Counted from the first letter of the stretch, positions 21,118-33,656 are shown. The stretch is 64,000 nucleotides of DNA from Cryptomeria japonica (GCF_030272615.1 NC_081408.1:607856173-607920172), one strand, 5' to 3'. A program made the numbers and translations. The notes: generated by a model from the letters alone, not told the origin.

Positions 21118-22690
21118 TCACAACATCAGAATCTACCACATGCATTCATTGCTACTGCTTCTGATCCACAAACATTTTGGGAAGCATCAGGGGTTCCTGA
21201 GTGGGACCAAGCTATGGAGGAAGAGTATAGTTCCTTGATGAGGAACAACACATGAGATTTAGTCCATCTCCCTAAGGGGAGAAAGATGGTTTGATGTAAG
21301 TGGATCTATTGGACCAAGTTTGTAGTGGATGGTAGTGTGGATAAGTATAAAGCTAGCTTGTTGTGAAAGGTTTCTCTTAGGTTGTAGGTGTTGACTATAC
21401 TGAGACCTTTGCACCCATAGCCAAGATGAACTCCATTCATTTGACACTTGCTATTACTGCAGCTCATGGTTGGGCTATACATCAGATGGATGTGAAGAGT
21501 GCTTTTCTTCATGGTGATCTTGATGAGGAGATTTATATGGAGTAGCCATAGGGTTTCATCTAGGATACTTCCTTGGTTTGCAGACTAAGGAAATCTCTCT
21601 ATGGCCTTAAGCAGGCCCCCAGGGCTTGGTACGCCAAGATGGATTCCTTTCTTCTCTCTGCAGGGTTCACCAGGTGTCATTCTGATCTAAATGTCTACAT
21701 TTTGTGATAGGATGACTCTCACTTGATACTTGTGCTCTATGTTGATGACTTGATCATTACAGGGAGTACCGCATCCATCATTAGCAGGGTCAAATCTACC
21801 TTGCATGACAGATTTGCTATGACTGACTTGGGTCTTTGCACTACTTTCTCGGGATAGAGATTTGACAATCACCTTTTGAGATTACACTATCGCAGCCCAA
21901 GTATGCTCTTGATCTACTTGCATGCTTTCATATGGCTGATTGTAAGCCTGCCCTGACTCCCTTTCTTTCAGGAGTCAAGCTTGAGGCTCAGTGTTCTTCT
22001 CCACCAATTGATGCCACTTTGTATCATCATCTTGTGGGTAGTCTCATCTACTTGACCCATACACGCCCTGATATTTCATTTGCAGTTGGCATGGTTTCCT
22101 GCTTCATGTAAGAACCACATGAGCTTCATTGGAAAGCCCCCAAATGTATCCTTCATTACTTCTAGGGTACACATCACTATGGGATTCACTATGCAGCAGG
22201 CATAAGACTTCGCTTGGTTGGTTACACAGACTCCGATTGGGCTGGCGATCTTGATGATCGTAAGTCTACTTCTGGTTATAGTTTTCACCTTGGTTCGGGC
22301 CCCATTTGTTGGCAGAGCAAGAAGCAACATGCTATTGCTCTCTCTTTGACTGAGGCTGAGTATTGAGGCACTGTTAACGCAACAACTGAAACCATTTGAC
22401 TCTAGCAGATTCTCACAGAGTTTGGATTCACCACTCCACGGCCAATAGTTCTACATTGTGACAATTAGAGTGCTATTACGATCTCAAAGAACCTGGTCCA
22501 GCACCAGCGGACCAAACACATTGAGATTCATATGCACTATATCTGAGAGCTCATTTTGGAGCAGGTCATTGATTTGCAGTAGTGTCCTACAGCAGAGCAG
22601 GTTGCTGACATATTCACCAAACCTTTCACCGAGAGTAAGTTCCAACAGTTGCAAGCTCTCTTGGGGGTGTGGGATGTGTCATTAGGGGGG
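21118..22690 (+). pseudogene. Element D reverse transcriptase-RNase H (riddled with stops)
   Basis: Recognisable order: [55 protein letters not shown] near 21737, YTDSDWAGDLDDRKSTSGY, the SKKQHAIALSLTEAEY block, ADIFTKPF. Along this track I count about seventeen in-frame stops, including 21253, 21292, 21378, 21543, 21549 and 21561, plus frameshifts. Many replace expected Gln, Trp or Arg, as C-to-T or G-to-A changes would. Gag-integrase, 1.5 times longer, has only two, so this half decayed far more. Confidence 0.9.
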
Positions 22691-22957
22691 GTCAGCTAAC
22701 TTCTCCTTCCTCTCTTATGGGGGGGACTTTTTCCTCTTTAAGGTTTTGTCCTTCTTCTTTGAGAGTCTTTTGTACTTTCATCTCTCTTTTGGGGGGGAGT
22801 TTTTTCCCACTGGGTTTTCTCCCTTTCTCCATTTGTGAGAGATTGCATTGCATTGTTTTTCTTGCATTTGCATATTGTACATGGGTACCTATCATGGCCT
22901 AGTAGCCGGGACCCATCTTGCATTGTTGACTTGAGTCTTCATTCCCCTAAGTTGCAC

Positions 22958-22968
22958 TTAAGGGGGGG
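22958..22968 (+). promoter_or_regulatory. Element D polypurine tract
   Basis: TTAAGGGGGGG directly before the 3' LTR at 22969. Confidence 0.85.
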
Positions 22969-23420
22969 TGTTGGTGTAAATAAATATTCATTTTGGATAT
23001 TATTACACTTTACTTAAGTTAACTTAGAATAATGCATCTCTTCGTAGTTTGGATTTGAGACACTTAGGGAAGTGTGCACATAGGGATAGAGCTTGTAGGA
23101 GAAATTCCACCTTTTGTGGTCTTATTTTACTATTACACTCCACATTCAGTGGGACATCCACCTCTTATGGAATATTATATTATTTTCTCCTACCTACCCC
23201 TAGTATTTCTTACCTACCCTTGTTTCTCATTGAGCCACATGTCATAATTGTGTGCTCGTACATCCATATGGCCTTGCCTATATAAGCAGGCCTATATTCA
23301 TTGTATTGGTTAATCCAGTTGATCATTTGCATATTGATGAGAATACAATTTGTTCTTATCATTCTATTGTCTCTCTTTTTATGCTTTTCATTGTGCCCTT
23401 GATCTTGGCAAAATCCTACA
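22969..23420 (+). repeat. Element D 3' LTR
   Basis: 452 bp, matching 16783-17234 at all but nine positions; TATA box at 23279-23286; ends CCTACA followed by TSD CTTAG. Confidence 0.95.
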
Positions 23421-23425
23421 CTTAG

Positions 23426-23639
23426 GTATAGCTCTAACTGCCTTTGTTGAACTAATCTTAACAATACAATCAAAATTAACATGACGCAACCTCTTGTGCC
23501 ATAGCCAACTCTCATCAATATGAGCAATCAAACATGTCTTATCACTAGTGTTCAAGTGAAAGATATTACCTCCAGTTTGAGTACTGGTTGCAATCTCCAA
23601 GCTAGTTGTGTTAATGATTTTGCATTTCAATCTTTGAAC
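23426..23639 (-). pseudogene. Element C integrase His-Cys finger region
   Basis: Minus strand: SLEIATSTQTGGNIFHLN, WLWHKRLRHVNFDCIVKIS with both finger His present, then KAVRAIPK where D cuts in. The remaining finger cysteines are just left of D, at about 16740-16760. Confidence 0.85.
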
Positions 23640-25024
23640 TAAAGTTGGAATCCCTTATCCACCAATTGACAAACACTTAAAAGATTATTCTTTAAACCAT
23701 CTACATAATAAACATTATCAGTATTATGCTTACCATCCAGAGGAATAATACCTCTACCTTTGATCATACATGCTTTGTCATCCCCAAATCTGACTTGACC
23801 ATCATTGCATTCTTGCAGGGACATAAATTTTCTTTTATCTCCAATCATATGATGTGAGCATCCACTATCATTTACCCATTCATCCTTGTCTTCAACTTTT
23901 TATGCCAGGTCCTTTTCTTCATTTTTGATAATCATTTCTAGTTCATCTTTCTTTATAGCATAGAACACCCATTCCTTTCCATTGCCAGATCCACTAGGAG
24001 AGTCTTTTGCCAGTTTATCCTCTAAATTAGTAATGCCTTCCTCATCCGCTATATAGCATAATTTGTTTTTCTTGAATCTATATTTGTTTTGATTAGGCTT
24101 AAATGATTTCTTAACTCTTTCTTCAAATCTTGCATTCCTTTCAGGACATCTAGATGCAAAATGACCATTCTTATTACATTCAAAAAATTTAAAAGGTTCT
24201 TTTCCTTCATACCTACTTCCTGTCGGTCCTTTAGGTACTCTTCTAGCAAATAAGGCTTGAATTTGCTCAAATCACTCATCCTCTTTCCTCATATCTTCCA
24301 ATTCTTTTGCATATAGGGCTTTCCAATCACTTTTTCCAGTAAATGATGATGCATGAAAAGAAGGTTCAAACTTTGCATCTCTAGAGGGTCCAAATTCTTC
24401 AAGCTCAAAAGTAGATAATTTCCTAATCAGAATGTCTCTTTTAACTGAAGTGTTTGCCATTATTCTCAATTCATTAATTGCGGTAGCCTTCATCTTGTAA
24501 GACGATTTTAGGGATCTCAAAACTTTAGAAACTGTTTCATGTTCATTCAGAGATCCTCCACAACATTGAATTCCCATGACAATCTCATTTACTCTTTCCA
24601 TAAATGTAGCAATTCTTTCATTATCTTCCATCTTCAAGTTCTCATATCTTACCCGGTAACCATCAAGTTTAACAATTTTGATAGTAGGGTAACCTTCATT
24701 CAAAGTTTACAATTTATCCCACATAACCTTTGCAGATGATTTATCAGTCAATCCCATGATTTGCTGATCAGTGAGTGCACACAAGAGGGCTTCTCTAGCT
24801 CTACAATCATTTTCAATATTTTTGTCCAAGTTGGTAGGAGCAAGATTGCTAGATGTTGGGTCATAAGGTGTATATGATTTCTCAGTGATCTCCCAAATAT
24901 CCTTGCCAAGACATCTAAGATGAGTCTCCATTTGGATTTTCCTTATCCCATAGTTTGTTCCATAAAGCTTAGTGATTTCTCTTTTGAAAATAACTATCGG
25001 TGGATTTGAATTATTAGTTGCCAT
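23640..25024 (-). pseudogene. Element C gag and protease
   Basis: Starts at ATG 25024 on the minus strand, ~59 bp after the LTR, with MATNNSNPPIVIFKREITK, longer at the N-terminus than B, E and I. The UBN2-like capsid follows (24272-24703), then a frameshift, a CCHC knuckle whose first Cys is Phe (FECNKNGHFASRC), a basic stretch, a stop near 23898, and protease WVNDSGCSHHMIGD with DSG intact. Ends in the run-up to integrase (NLLSVCQLVDKGFQ). Confidence 0.87.
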
Positions 25025-25067
25025 AGGATCTACCTCAGGTGGTTAAGCTTCTCCAAAAGAGTACCAA

Positions 25068-25080
25068 AGCTATGATACCA
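25068..25080 (-). promoter_or_regulatory. Element C primer-binding site
   Basis: Minus strand TGGTATCATAGCT, an initiator-Met type site with late-position changes, next to the LTR at 25083. Confidence 0.78.
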
Positions 25081-25082
25081 AT

Positions 25083-26322
25083 TGTTATAATAACTATTGG
25101 ACAACTGAGGGGGTGGGGGGGTGGATCGGTTATCAATAGATTATATTAATCAAACCACTTTATAACATTTAACCAGAGAATGTAAACATTGAATACCAGA
25201 ATAGCAGAAACAGATACCAGTAAGAAATAAAACTTAAGAGTGAAACAAAGAATCAACACAATGAAACCATACCACATAACACCATGATTTGTACATGGAA
25301 ACCCCGGTAAAGGAAAAAACCATGGTGGGAAGCCTACCCACAATTAGATAATACTTCTATAGAAAGTATGTTATACACCTGCACATGCAGGAAGGCATAC
25401 TCCCTAGAGCGTACTGCTCATTACAAAGGAGTCTCATTGACTACAGAGAGGATATAACCACCTCAATATAATTGGACAACAATCCAAAAGAATGAACTAC
25501 CAATGATATCATCTACCATGCCTTATTATAGTCTTGGTTAAGCTCAATACTTGAGGCCTTTGACCTCTTACATAAACCCAATTCGATCACCTATGATCGA
25601 CCAAATCTCCTTCACATATGATATTTCATTCCATGACCATAACCACCACGATCTACAATGAGATCTTACATCAATTTATACAAATCCTAAGGCCTAAACC
25701 AATCAGGTTGGCCACCTAAAAGATATTACAATAAGATCATTACATTCAACCAAATTACAATGATATACCATGTCGGCTTTAGACCAAAACAACATTAACT
25801 AATCCATAAATCATCCTAGTAACATGTAGAGAACACTTAATAGCACATTACATGATACCAGTGCATAACCTAGATAGGTACTATACCTATTTTGGGCCCA
25901 CACATGCCAAAGTGATTACTCCAATTAGTCGAGGCACAAACAAAGATCACCTTCCACACCATGAATTCCATCTAGAAGCTGCACCAACACAACTTATGCA
26001 TTTTGTCAAAGATTCTTAGTAAAAGCTCTATTGGTAAAACCTTAAACCCTTACCGATATAGGCTTACTAGAGTGTATGATAGCGTGTGATCATCAAGTAA
26101 ATACCAATTGACCAAAACATACTCTAGAAACATCAAACAAAACATATTCCATTTATCCAAACATGTCGGTAGTATCCAACTGATAGTTCCTTCTGTCGGT
26201 AATGTTAGTTCTTCTACTGGTAACCAAAATGTGTTTGCTAGTAACCAATCATAACAACTAGTGTTGACATTAATGACAAAACATCAATGTAACACATAAT
26301 CAATTCCTTCATATTGCCAACA
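25083..26322 (-). repeat. Element C 5' LTR
   Basis: 1240 bp; minus strand TGTTGGCAATATGAAGG...TTATAACA. It carries the G-run motif near 25108-25125 and the GGTTTTTTCC...GGGGTTTCC block at ~25300-25325 (minus strand). The partner LTR is outside the window. Bases CATTC at 26323-26327 should be one copy of C's TSD. Confidence 0.85.
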
Positions 26323-28981
26323 CATTCATAGTTAACAATATTAAGGACCCAGTGGTTAGATTGGCTACTATGGTTATAGGCTACAGGATATTTTATTCCA
26401 ATAGAATGAATAGTGTGTCATTTGCAGCAGTACATACAACCTATATAATGATTGTTGAGAATGAAAATTATGACCTATGTGAGGCCATAAGAAGTTAATT
26501 TATGTTGAATCTACAATCAATTAAGAAGGACGGTAGTCAAAAGTTTAAATTTGGTCAGTTATTGAGTGGTTTAATCTTTTACTTTCAAAATTTCCTACCG
26601 AGAGTTGGTGACATTGAATGGTCAAAAGATCTACTAGTAACTGCCTATATCAAGAACAACATTAAGGTTGTTAAGAGCACTTTCTCTTCTGCAATGAATA
26701 GGTACTTTAATGAATTTCAAAAGAAAATGAGTATGAGGGTAAGGCTACCTAAAGATGTGATAAATTTTGCTAAGGACATTATTTTCACAGTCACCACTAA
26801 TTTATGTCTTATGGAAGCTATCGAAACTAGGGAGGATGAAATGGAAGACATGAGATATAAAGTCAACTATTACTTATTGATCATTTATGCTAATAACCTA
26901 TTGGAATCTCTAGTGAACAAGTAAAAGAAAAGACTGGTAACATTCGAGGAGCAATCTACACCAACTCAAACTAGTAGTGCTCAACCTAGTAGTGTTAAAG
27001 GAAAGAAGAAGAAGATTGAGAAAGCACCTTCTATACCTACTAATACAAGGGTGACAATAAGTGTACAAGTCAAAAAGGAACATGCACCCAAATTGAATGC
27101 TATGAAGCAAACTACAACGAAGAAGAGAGGCAAGCAACTGATTCTTCAAGCAGAATCTGATGATACCGACATAGAAGAAGAACCCAAGGAAATGAAAGCA
27201 ACTGGTAAAGTAGCTAAACTAGTAGAAGAAGTGTCAAAGGAAAGTATTCCTATTAATGTTTTATCTTACAAGCCTATGATTGATTTTGAAAAGACATTGA
27301 AAACTTTAGGGAGAAATAGATTTGATAATGTCAAAAAAAAAATTGATTCATTTGGTGAAGCTCAGAAGGAACAAATTATTCAAAAGGTAATCAACTACTT
27401 ATGTCAATACAATCGATTACCTCAAGAACTTAAAGATGATATTTATGATTCTTTGTACTCCATTCTTGAAAATAAGTGGAAAAAATCTATTGATCAAGAT
27501 CAATAAATTATTGATAATGTATTTATTCAATAATCTTTGAATTATCTAGAGATGAATTAGTTGCATTACTTGATAATTATAAAGGATAGTTTATTTCTAA
27601 GGCAAGAAGATTGAAGTTATTAAATGGGAAATCTCAATTTGTTGAATTTGAAAATCATCAGATAGCTTGAAATGTTCAACAAATGCATAAGCATACAAAG
27701 TCTTATAATGATGATCAAAGAGAGCCTAAAGTACGACCAAAGATGGATGAGGAAGAAATAGTGCAAGATGATATTGCCTATCCTATCAGGAGAAAGGATA
27801 ACACTACTTCCCAAATGATGATCTTTGTTAATGACATATAGGATACTATTGATCTATCTAGGAATATTATTGAACCAGATAAGTAGCCACCAGTTATTAC
27901 TGTTTCACATGTTAAAACAGTGGAAGTATCGATAATTCAACCAAATGTGGATGTTACACCCCCACTGGTAAAAGACCAACAAATGAAAACTCAATTACCA
28001 CTAGTTTAATAGGATACTCAAGAGAAACCTATAGAGAAATTTGAAGAGAAGCCCTCAAAGAAAGAAAAGGAACCAGAGCAAGAGAAAAATGAGGAGAAGA
28101 AATCTGCTGAACAAGAAAAGGCATTAGTGAAGCACCAAAATGATGATGATGATGACTCATTAGGCATCAAAGGGACTATAGATGTAGATAATATGCGTGC
28201 ATCAAAACTAATGGAGATTGCAATTGTTATGTAGTCCAGGGATCAGAAGAAGAGACTTAAGGAACAAAGGAAGGACGCAGAAACTATCCAAACTGTTATG
28301 GAGATTTTGTCGAACCTTCTTCTGGAGATTGCTATAGGGAATTTGTCAACTCCTATTGGAAAGCTTGGCCATTTGGTTGCTGATGCTTCTAACCAACTGA
28401 AGTCCCGTGAAGCATTTGCTTAGACTTTGGCTGAGAAAAACTATAGGAAGAAAAGAGGTGAACACATAATGAAAGATATTGATACAAGGAAGATTGCTTT
28501 ATCCTTGAATAAAGATCTTTTGAGAAAATCTATTGAAACAAGAGGCAGAATTCTAGCCTACACATCCAATGTTTCATTTTTCTATATTGATTTGATTAAG
28601 AGGTGTATTGAGACAAAACATCAATTGGAAAAGATATGCACTACCTACATACCTTTACATGATTCAGTCTTAGCTTTTGCCAAAATAGTTGATGATTTGC
28701 AAAATTGGCTAGATATGTATGATTTTGAATAGGCTAAGAGACTCTGATCCTTGAAGGAGCTAAAGAACTTATTGAGACCTAAAGTGCGCATCTTACAATG
28801 AGCATATAAGAATGCAAAAGCGGTTTTAGCTACTCTAGAGATGAGTACAGTTGATGCAATGGAATAATTTTCTGTACAGGTTATGACAACCATTGAGACT
28901 ATTGAAACTTTATTGGAAACATGGGAAAATGCTTTTTCTCAAATGAATCTTACTTTTCATAATATTTTCTTGAAAATTTAA
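26323..28981 (+). pseudogene. Element G ORF2 (divergent relative of F/H ORF2)
   Basis: Family not recognised. From 26345 it matches the middle of H ORF2: ATMVIGYRIFYSNRMNSVS against ISMILGYKITHANRLNSVS, then KFKFGQLLSGLIFY against TFRFGNLLVCLMLY. A Lys-rich stretch (KGKKKKIEKAP) lies where F/H have theirs, followed by a helical module (26940-27506) that aligns with the ITDDGNL...YRRL module of F/H. Next come a Glu/Lys/Pro/Val-rich low-complexity zone (27840-28150) and a helical C-terminus with KKRGEHIMKDIDTRK and ETKHQLEKICTT. Stops are scattered (26498, 26922, 27504 and others), some TAG at likely Gln. Probably a structural or nucleic-acid-binding protein, but that is a guess. Confidence 0.65.
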
Positions 28982-29211
28982 GTGAAGACTCCTTGATAAA
29001 GAATCTTACATTTTTATATATTTAAAATTTTTCTATATATATACATTTTACTTTTCAATTTGGCATTGTTGACAAAGGGAGATTAGAAATATGTATGTGT
29101 GTTGTGAAAATTTTGTATGTATTGCTAAGTGGGCATAGAAATATGGTTCTACAATTTTTGTAAGCACACTTAGTGTAAAGTTGTAATTTTTTTCTAAGTG
29201 TTGCCATCAAT

Positions 29212-29226
29212 GCCAAAGGAGGAGAT
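29212..29226 (+). promoter_or_regulatory. Element G polypurine tract
   Basis: CAAAGGAGGAGATT just before TGTTGGC at 29227; a second PPT-like motif (CAAAGGGAGAT) lies near 29074-29085, as in the copia elements. Confidence 0.75.
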
Positions 29227-30221
29227 TGTTGGCTTGATGATGATTGTAATGGATGACTTCATGTGTTGTCATTGATGGAACATGTACACACACATATGTT
29301 CACATTGTCATTGTAATCTTAGACAAACCGGTAATACTTATAAAGTTACTTGTATTGCAACTGGTATTGGATGTTTAGTTTATGATGGTTTAAAGAGTGT
29401 CAAACTGGTATATGTAGACAATTGGTATATGCACAAATGGCTTAACACCAGCTTGGAGATTCAATAGGGACTATCAAAGAAGGAAATGAAGGACAATCAG
29501 TTTATGTATTAAATGCGGTTAAATCTTAACCAATATCAATGTTCCAACTAGTATTCATTGATTGTGTGATGAGTTATCCTTAACCGACAGAATTGGTGGC
29601 AATTTGTGATGAGTTATGTTAGATTGTCCAGATACACTACACCTAGGAAATTGTGATATGATTCTAAGCCGACATGAAATCTAATGTCTATATAATGACA
29701 TTATGATGAATAATAGATATGATATGATGTGATGCAAGATAGAAGTGTTAAGTTGTTGAAGGCATTGCAGAATATGTTGGTGATGTAGTTTTGAGTGAGC
29801 AGAAGAGGATCTATTCAAGCAAGTTGTGCTACTTCTATATCACACCACTATTGTTTTCTAATCACTACAATCATCAAATCCCCTAACTAGGTAAGCTCTA
29901 ACAAGATTCATTGTACAAAGCCTTTAACAAGGTGATCCATTAATTTGGATTCTGAAATCCTCTACCGAGATTAGTCCTAACAGGGTACTACCTTTAATAG
30001 GGTACAACTCCTAACAAAACTTTGGGATCGTTAACAAGGTTCACTCCTAGTAGAGCACTTTTGTAGACCTTAACCAGTTAGTTACCTATTACTATAGATA
30101 GTTAACTTCTGAGTCCCATCTCACCATGGTTTTTTCCATTCGGGTTTTCCACCTATAAACATTTGTACTATGGTGGATGTTTTAATATCATCTTGGATTG
30201 CATGCATAGTGTTTAGTAAAC
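29227..30221 (+). repeat. Element G 3' LTR, first part
   Basis: TGTTGGCTTGATGATG... up to the TAAAC target of F. It carries the CACCATGGTTTTTTCC...GGGTTTTCC block at 30121-30151 shared with the copia LTRs. It continues at 45156. Confidence 0.82.
30217..30221. repeat. Target-site duplication of element F (TAAAC)
   Basis: TAAAC at 30217-30221 and 45151-45155, directly outside F's TG...CA ends. Confidence 0.9.
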
Positions 30222-31024
30222 TGTTAGAATCAATGACAGTCCCAAAGACACTAAGAGGGGGGGTGAATCAGTATCTAACCGATTAGTAGAATATTTAAAC
30301 TTGTTAAGAACTTTGTATCCCAAAACAATGTACTGGTAAATAAGAATTTATGCAGCAAATAAGAATAATAGAGACAGCATAGAGAACACACAATAACAAA
30401 AGATATTTAATGAGGAAACCCGGTGTGGGAAAACCTCAGTGGGATTTGTGACCCACAATATTCACTCACTAGCCAATGAATAAATATTACTTACAATGAG
30501 GGGCCTACACATGCAGGAAGGCTAGCAGCCTAGAGCTCACTGCTCAATTAGAAAATAGAAGTCTCACTAACTTACAAAATGGATTATCAAAATCCAATAC
30601 AATGTACTACTTCAGATCAGCATCAACAATGTCAGGTTTAGTACCGGTTTAAGCTCAGTCTATCACCAAAACCTCTGCTACCAACTATATCAAAATATCA
30701 TCTATCTTATCTCTATATCATATCCTCTCATCATCTCCTCTATCTCAAAATGACCTATAAAATCTCATACATATATATGAGTCTTTTACAATATGCCATG
30801 TTGGCTTGTACAAAAGATAATTATAATATAAAACAATAAACAAAGTTTATTCCATGTCAGCTTGAGTGTCGGTATGCATTATTGCCACTACTGGTGAAGT
30901 GCCTGTTGGTGTATGTAGAAGTCTATTGTTGGTGCCGGTAACTTCCAGTGGGTTGACAGATGTTTTCTAGTTGGTTCCCATTAATGACAACATCAACCAT
31001 TCTCATAATTGTAGATTGCCAACA
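30222..31024 (-). repeat. Element F 3' LTR
   Basis: 803 bp, plus-strand ends TGTTAGAATC and TTGCCAACA. It contains the G-run motif (AGAGGGGGGGTGAATC at ~30255) and the conserved GTGGGAAAACC block. Close match to 44334-45150. Confidence 0.9.
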
Positions 31025-31038
31025 ATCTCCCCCTTTAG
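31025..31038 (-). promoter_or_regulatory. Element F polypurine tract
   Basis: Minus strand CTAAAGGGGGAGAT abuts the LTR; a second PPT-like motif with its inverted partner lies at ~31163-31190. Confidence 0.8.
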
Positions 31039-31295
31039 AATTGATGGCAACACTCATGAGAAAAATCCAAATTTTTTTTCCAAAAACTAAAGTCTAAAAA
31101 TTTTCCAAAAAGATGTGCTCCCTCTAAACAAATGATCTCCTCTAAAGAAGTATTTTTCTCTCCACTACTCCCCCTTTGACATTAATGACAAAGGTTGTCA
31201 AAAATAGTCAAATGAGTGTCAAAACTTCACCTCAAAGTCTATAACCAATTGGTTACAATCTGAAAGATATCTATCAAAACCAAATTCAGACTCTA

Positions 31296-33656
31296 CATAA
31301 ACCTTTTGATGTCCTTCAAATTTGCCTCAGTCTATTGGATCATGCTGGTGAGATAATAAATGTGATCTTTTGGTGATCGTTCTCCTTGAAGTAATGCCTT
31401 AGATATATCCATTCTCTGAGAAATAAGATTTTCCAACTTAGGACCAAGTTTATTTTTAATCTCTCTGGCATTTGACCTTATCCTTGCCTTTTCTTTCTCA
31501 AGTTTCTCTATTTTTTCCTCAAAACCTGCCTTTTCTTGCTCAAAAACTGATATGTGACCAGATGAACCAAATATGTTATCCACTATGTCATCAATTTCCT
31601 TTTGTGTTTTACTGATCTCCTTGTCTATGTCCTTTGTCAGAAGGTGAGGTTTGCATGTTTCCCTAGATAGCTCTTTGTACTCCAAAATAGTAGAGTTCAG
31701 TGCTAGTAATAATGTATTCTATTGTTCAATGCACTTCTTTATGGTGTCATCAAAGAATTTGTTCTTCTCCTTTTCAACTCTGTCCTTTATTGTATCCTCA
31801 TTCACTTTATCAACCGTTATTACATTGTGAGCAATAAATTTGGACAATGTGTCCAATTTGCCTAGAGAATCCTTAATATGATCTATGTTACAATTAGGTG
31901 CAATCAATTTAAGAATAGGTACAATGTTATCAATTGCCTTGTAGGCCAATGCATTGCAATCTGTTATCTTTTTTATTGAATCCAAGAGTACCATTGTTAC
32001 ATTGGTAGGTTTGAATTCACTTGCTGATGTGCTGGATGTCTGACCAATTGCCTTTATTACCTCTGTGCTTCCATCAATTGTAAGCATTTTACTTGTGTTT
32101 ACCTCCAGTGGATCAATCCATGTTTACATCTCAACTAGCAAGGGTTTCTTAGACTATTTTGATGTCACAGTTATTATTGGTTTCTCTGCCTTAGTATGTA
32201 CCTCTACCTCAGTAGGTTTCTTAGTAAGTTTTGTTGTCAGTATCTCAATCTCTGATGGCCCTGTGCCAACATCTATTCCTTCAATAGGTTTCTCTATATC
32301 TAATGGTTTCTCTATTTGGGTTGGGATCTCAACCTCAACAGTCTCTACTGGTTTCTCAACCATGTTGCCATAGTACACACTGTCTTCCTTAACCTATGCA
32401 CTATCCTTGTCCACACCAATATTAACTTTATGAGTATCCATATTCATGGTGAATAGTATCTTAGATTAAGGATTAGTTTCATCATCTGTAACACCTTCAG
32501 TGTCAATAACTGGTGGATCATCTGTATGTACCGGTGCAATATCTAAAGGTTGCAATAAATTGTTAGTGATATTGATGTTTGGAATACCACCAATTTTTCC
32601 TTTTCCTTTGTCCTTATCCTTCTGATGCACTTTAAATTTTTTCTTTGGTTGGTTCATTTCCTCTTGTTTTTACTTCTCCACAAAGAATATATCCCAATTA
32701 TCAGTAGTTTCATCTACAATCTCTTTTACTCTTCCTGCAATTAAACTTACTTGTCAGTGTCCACTGGCAAAAATAGATTGGTTAGCCTTAGAGATTAATT
32801 CCTCAATTTCTTCTTTTGAATTCACAAGATGTATAGCTAGAAGTTTCTCAACTTTTAGTTTCTTATCTAATTCCATCACTGCAATCCTTTTTGCTTCTAA
32901 TCTCCTATATAGTTCATTGGGTAAGTCATCCAAAACTTCAATAAAAACCTTTTTATATATATCCAGATGTAAAATTATACTATTCTTAATGCTTTCCCTA
33001 TCAAAATCTTTAAATGTGTTATACAGTTGGTGTACATTAGCCAAATTTCCATCATCAGTTATCTCATTCAATAAATCATCTAAAGAAGGAGTAACATTGT
33101 TGTTTCTTCTTTGGTGTTAATTTCTTTGGTGGTCCCCTTACTGCCTATTGTTTGTTTGTTAAATTCCTTGTTCTCTTGAATGAAGGAGAGGGTACCGGTG
33201 AAGGTTTTCTCTTCCTCCTTTCAACTCTTTTAAACTTAGCTACCTTGTCATTTTCAGTTTCAGAAGATGTGCCAATCAGTGAAATGTGTGCCTCCAGTTG
33301 AAGTCCTTCAAGCTCAATAGCCAATATGCCACTTATGTTCATTATATTTTCCTTGATTTCCTTCACTTTATTAGAAGCATCTCTCATATATTTTTCTCTT
33401 TTATTTCTTTCCTTCAATGTATTTACATCACTTTCAATAGTCTCAGCACTACCAAAAACTTGTTCTGATGGTTCTCTCGGTGCATCCAGTAATGCTTTAG
33501 CATATGTCTCTAAAATGTTAAGATCTACCTCATATACCATTTCACTCACCCAGACAATCCTAGGGAGTACAACTTCCATCCATGTCTCATCTCTCTTGAT
33601 AACAAAACAGATCTCTTTGTCATATTTGTCCACTATACTTTGTGGTAGTCTTTCTC
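31296..33656 (-). pseudogene. Element F ORF2, C-terminal two thirds
   Basis: Family not recognised. Minus strand after the E insertion: LPQSIVDKYDKEICFVIKRD, the end of the N-terminal globular part, then a helical segment and a bipartite basic cluster with RRKRKPSPVPSP (~33190-33220). Next is the ITDDGNLANVHQLYNTF helical module (32754-33071), a basic KKFKVHQKDKDKGKGK stretch (~32600-32650) and a Pro/Thr/Val/Glu-rich repeat zone with recurring EKP units (32160-32380). Last comes a C-terminal coiled coil (31332-32087) with heptad-like KIEKLEKEKARI. Stops at 31722 and 31332 and others break it. A nuclear or nucleic-acid-binding role is inferred only from the basic clusters. Confidence 0.75.

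Larger units (their letters stand above)
16783..23420 (+). mobile_element. Copia element D (complete, youngest, distinct lineage)
   Basis: 6,638-bp copia element: 5' LTR 16783-17234, primer site 17235-17247, a long leader 17235-18629, gag-protease-integrase 18630-21117, RT-RNase H 21118-22690, polypurine tract 22958-22968, 3' LTR 22969-23420, TSD CTTAG. The two LTRs are both 452 bp and differ at nine positions by hand count (about 2%), the lowest divergence I could measure in the window. The YVDDL active site and gag type differ from the other copia elements here. Confidence 0.95.
1..26322 (-). mobile_element. Copia element C (minus strand, 3' end left of window, split by B and D)
   Basis: Tork-like Ty1/copia retrotransposon read right to left. 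Its 5' LTR is 25083-26322, gag-protease 23640-25024, integrase 23426-23639 and 16034-16777, RT-RNase H 14538-16033, and the end of RNase H 1-259. Removing B (260-14532) and D (16783-23420), each with one copy of its TSD, rejoins homologous coding sequence. The 3' LTR must lie left of base 1. It is inserted in element G, whose ORF2 resumes at 26323. It is defective: stops throughout and the first integrase Asp changed to Asn. Confidence 0.85.

Noticed and set aside
32065-32373. Plus-strand ORFs rich in Ser/Val/Ile at 32065-32373 and 60105-61140
   Set aside because: They are antisense to the low-complexity and coiled-coil parts of ORF2, whose minus-strand reading is conserved among F and H.
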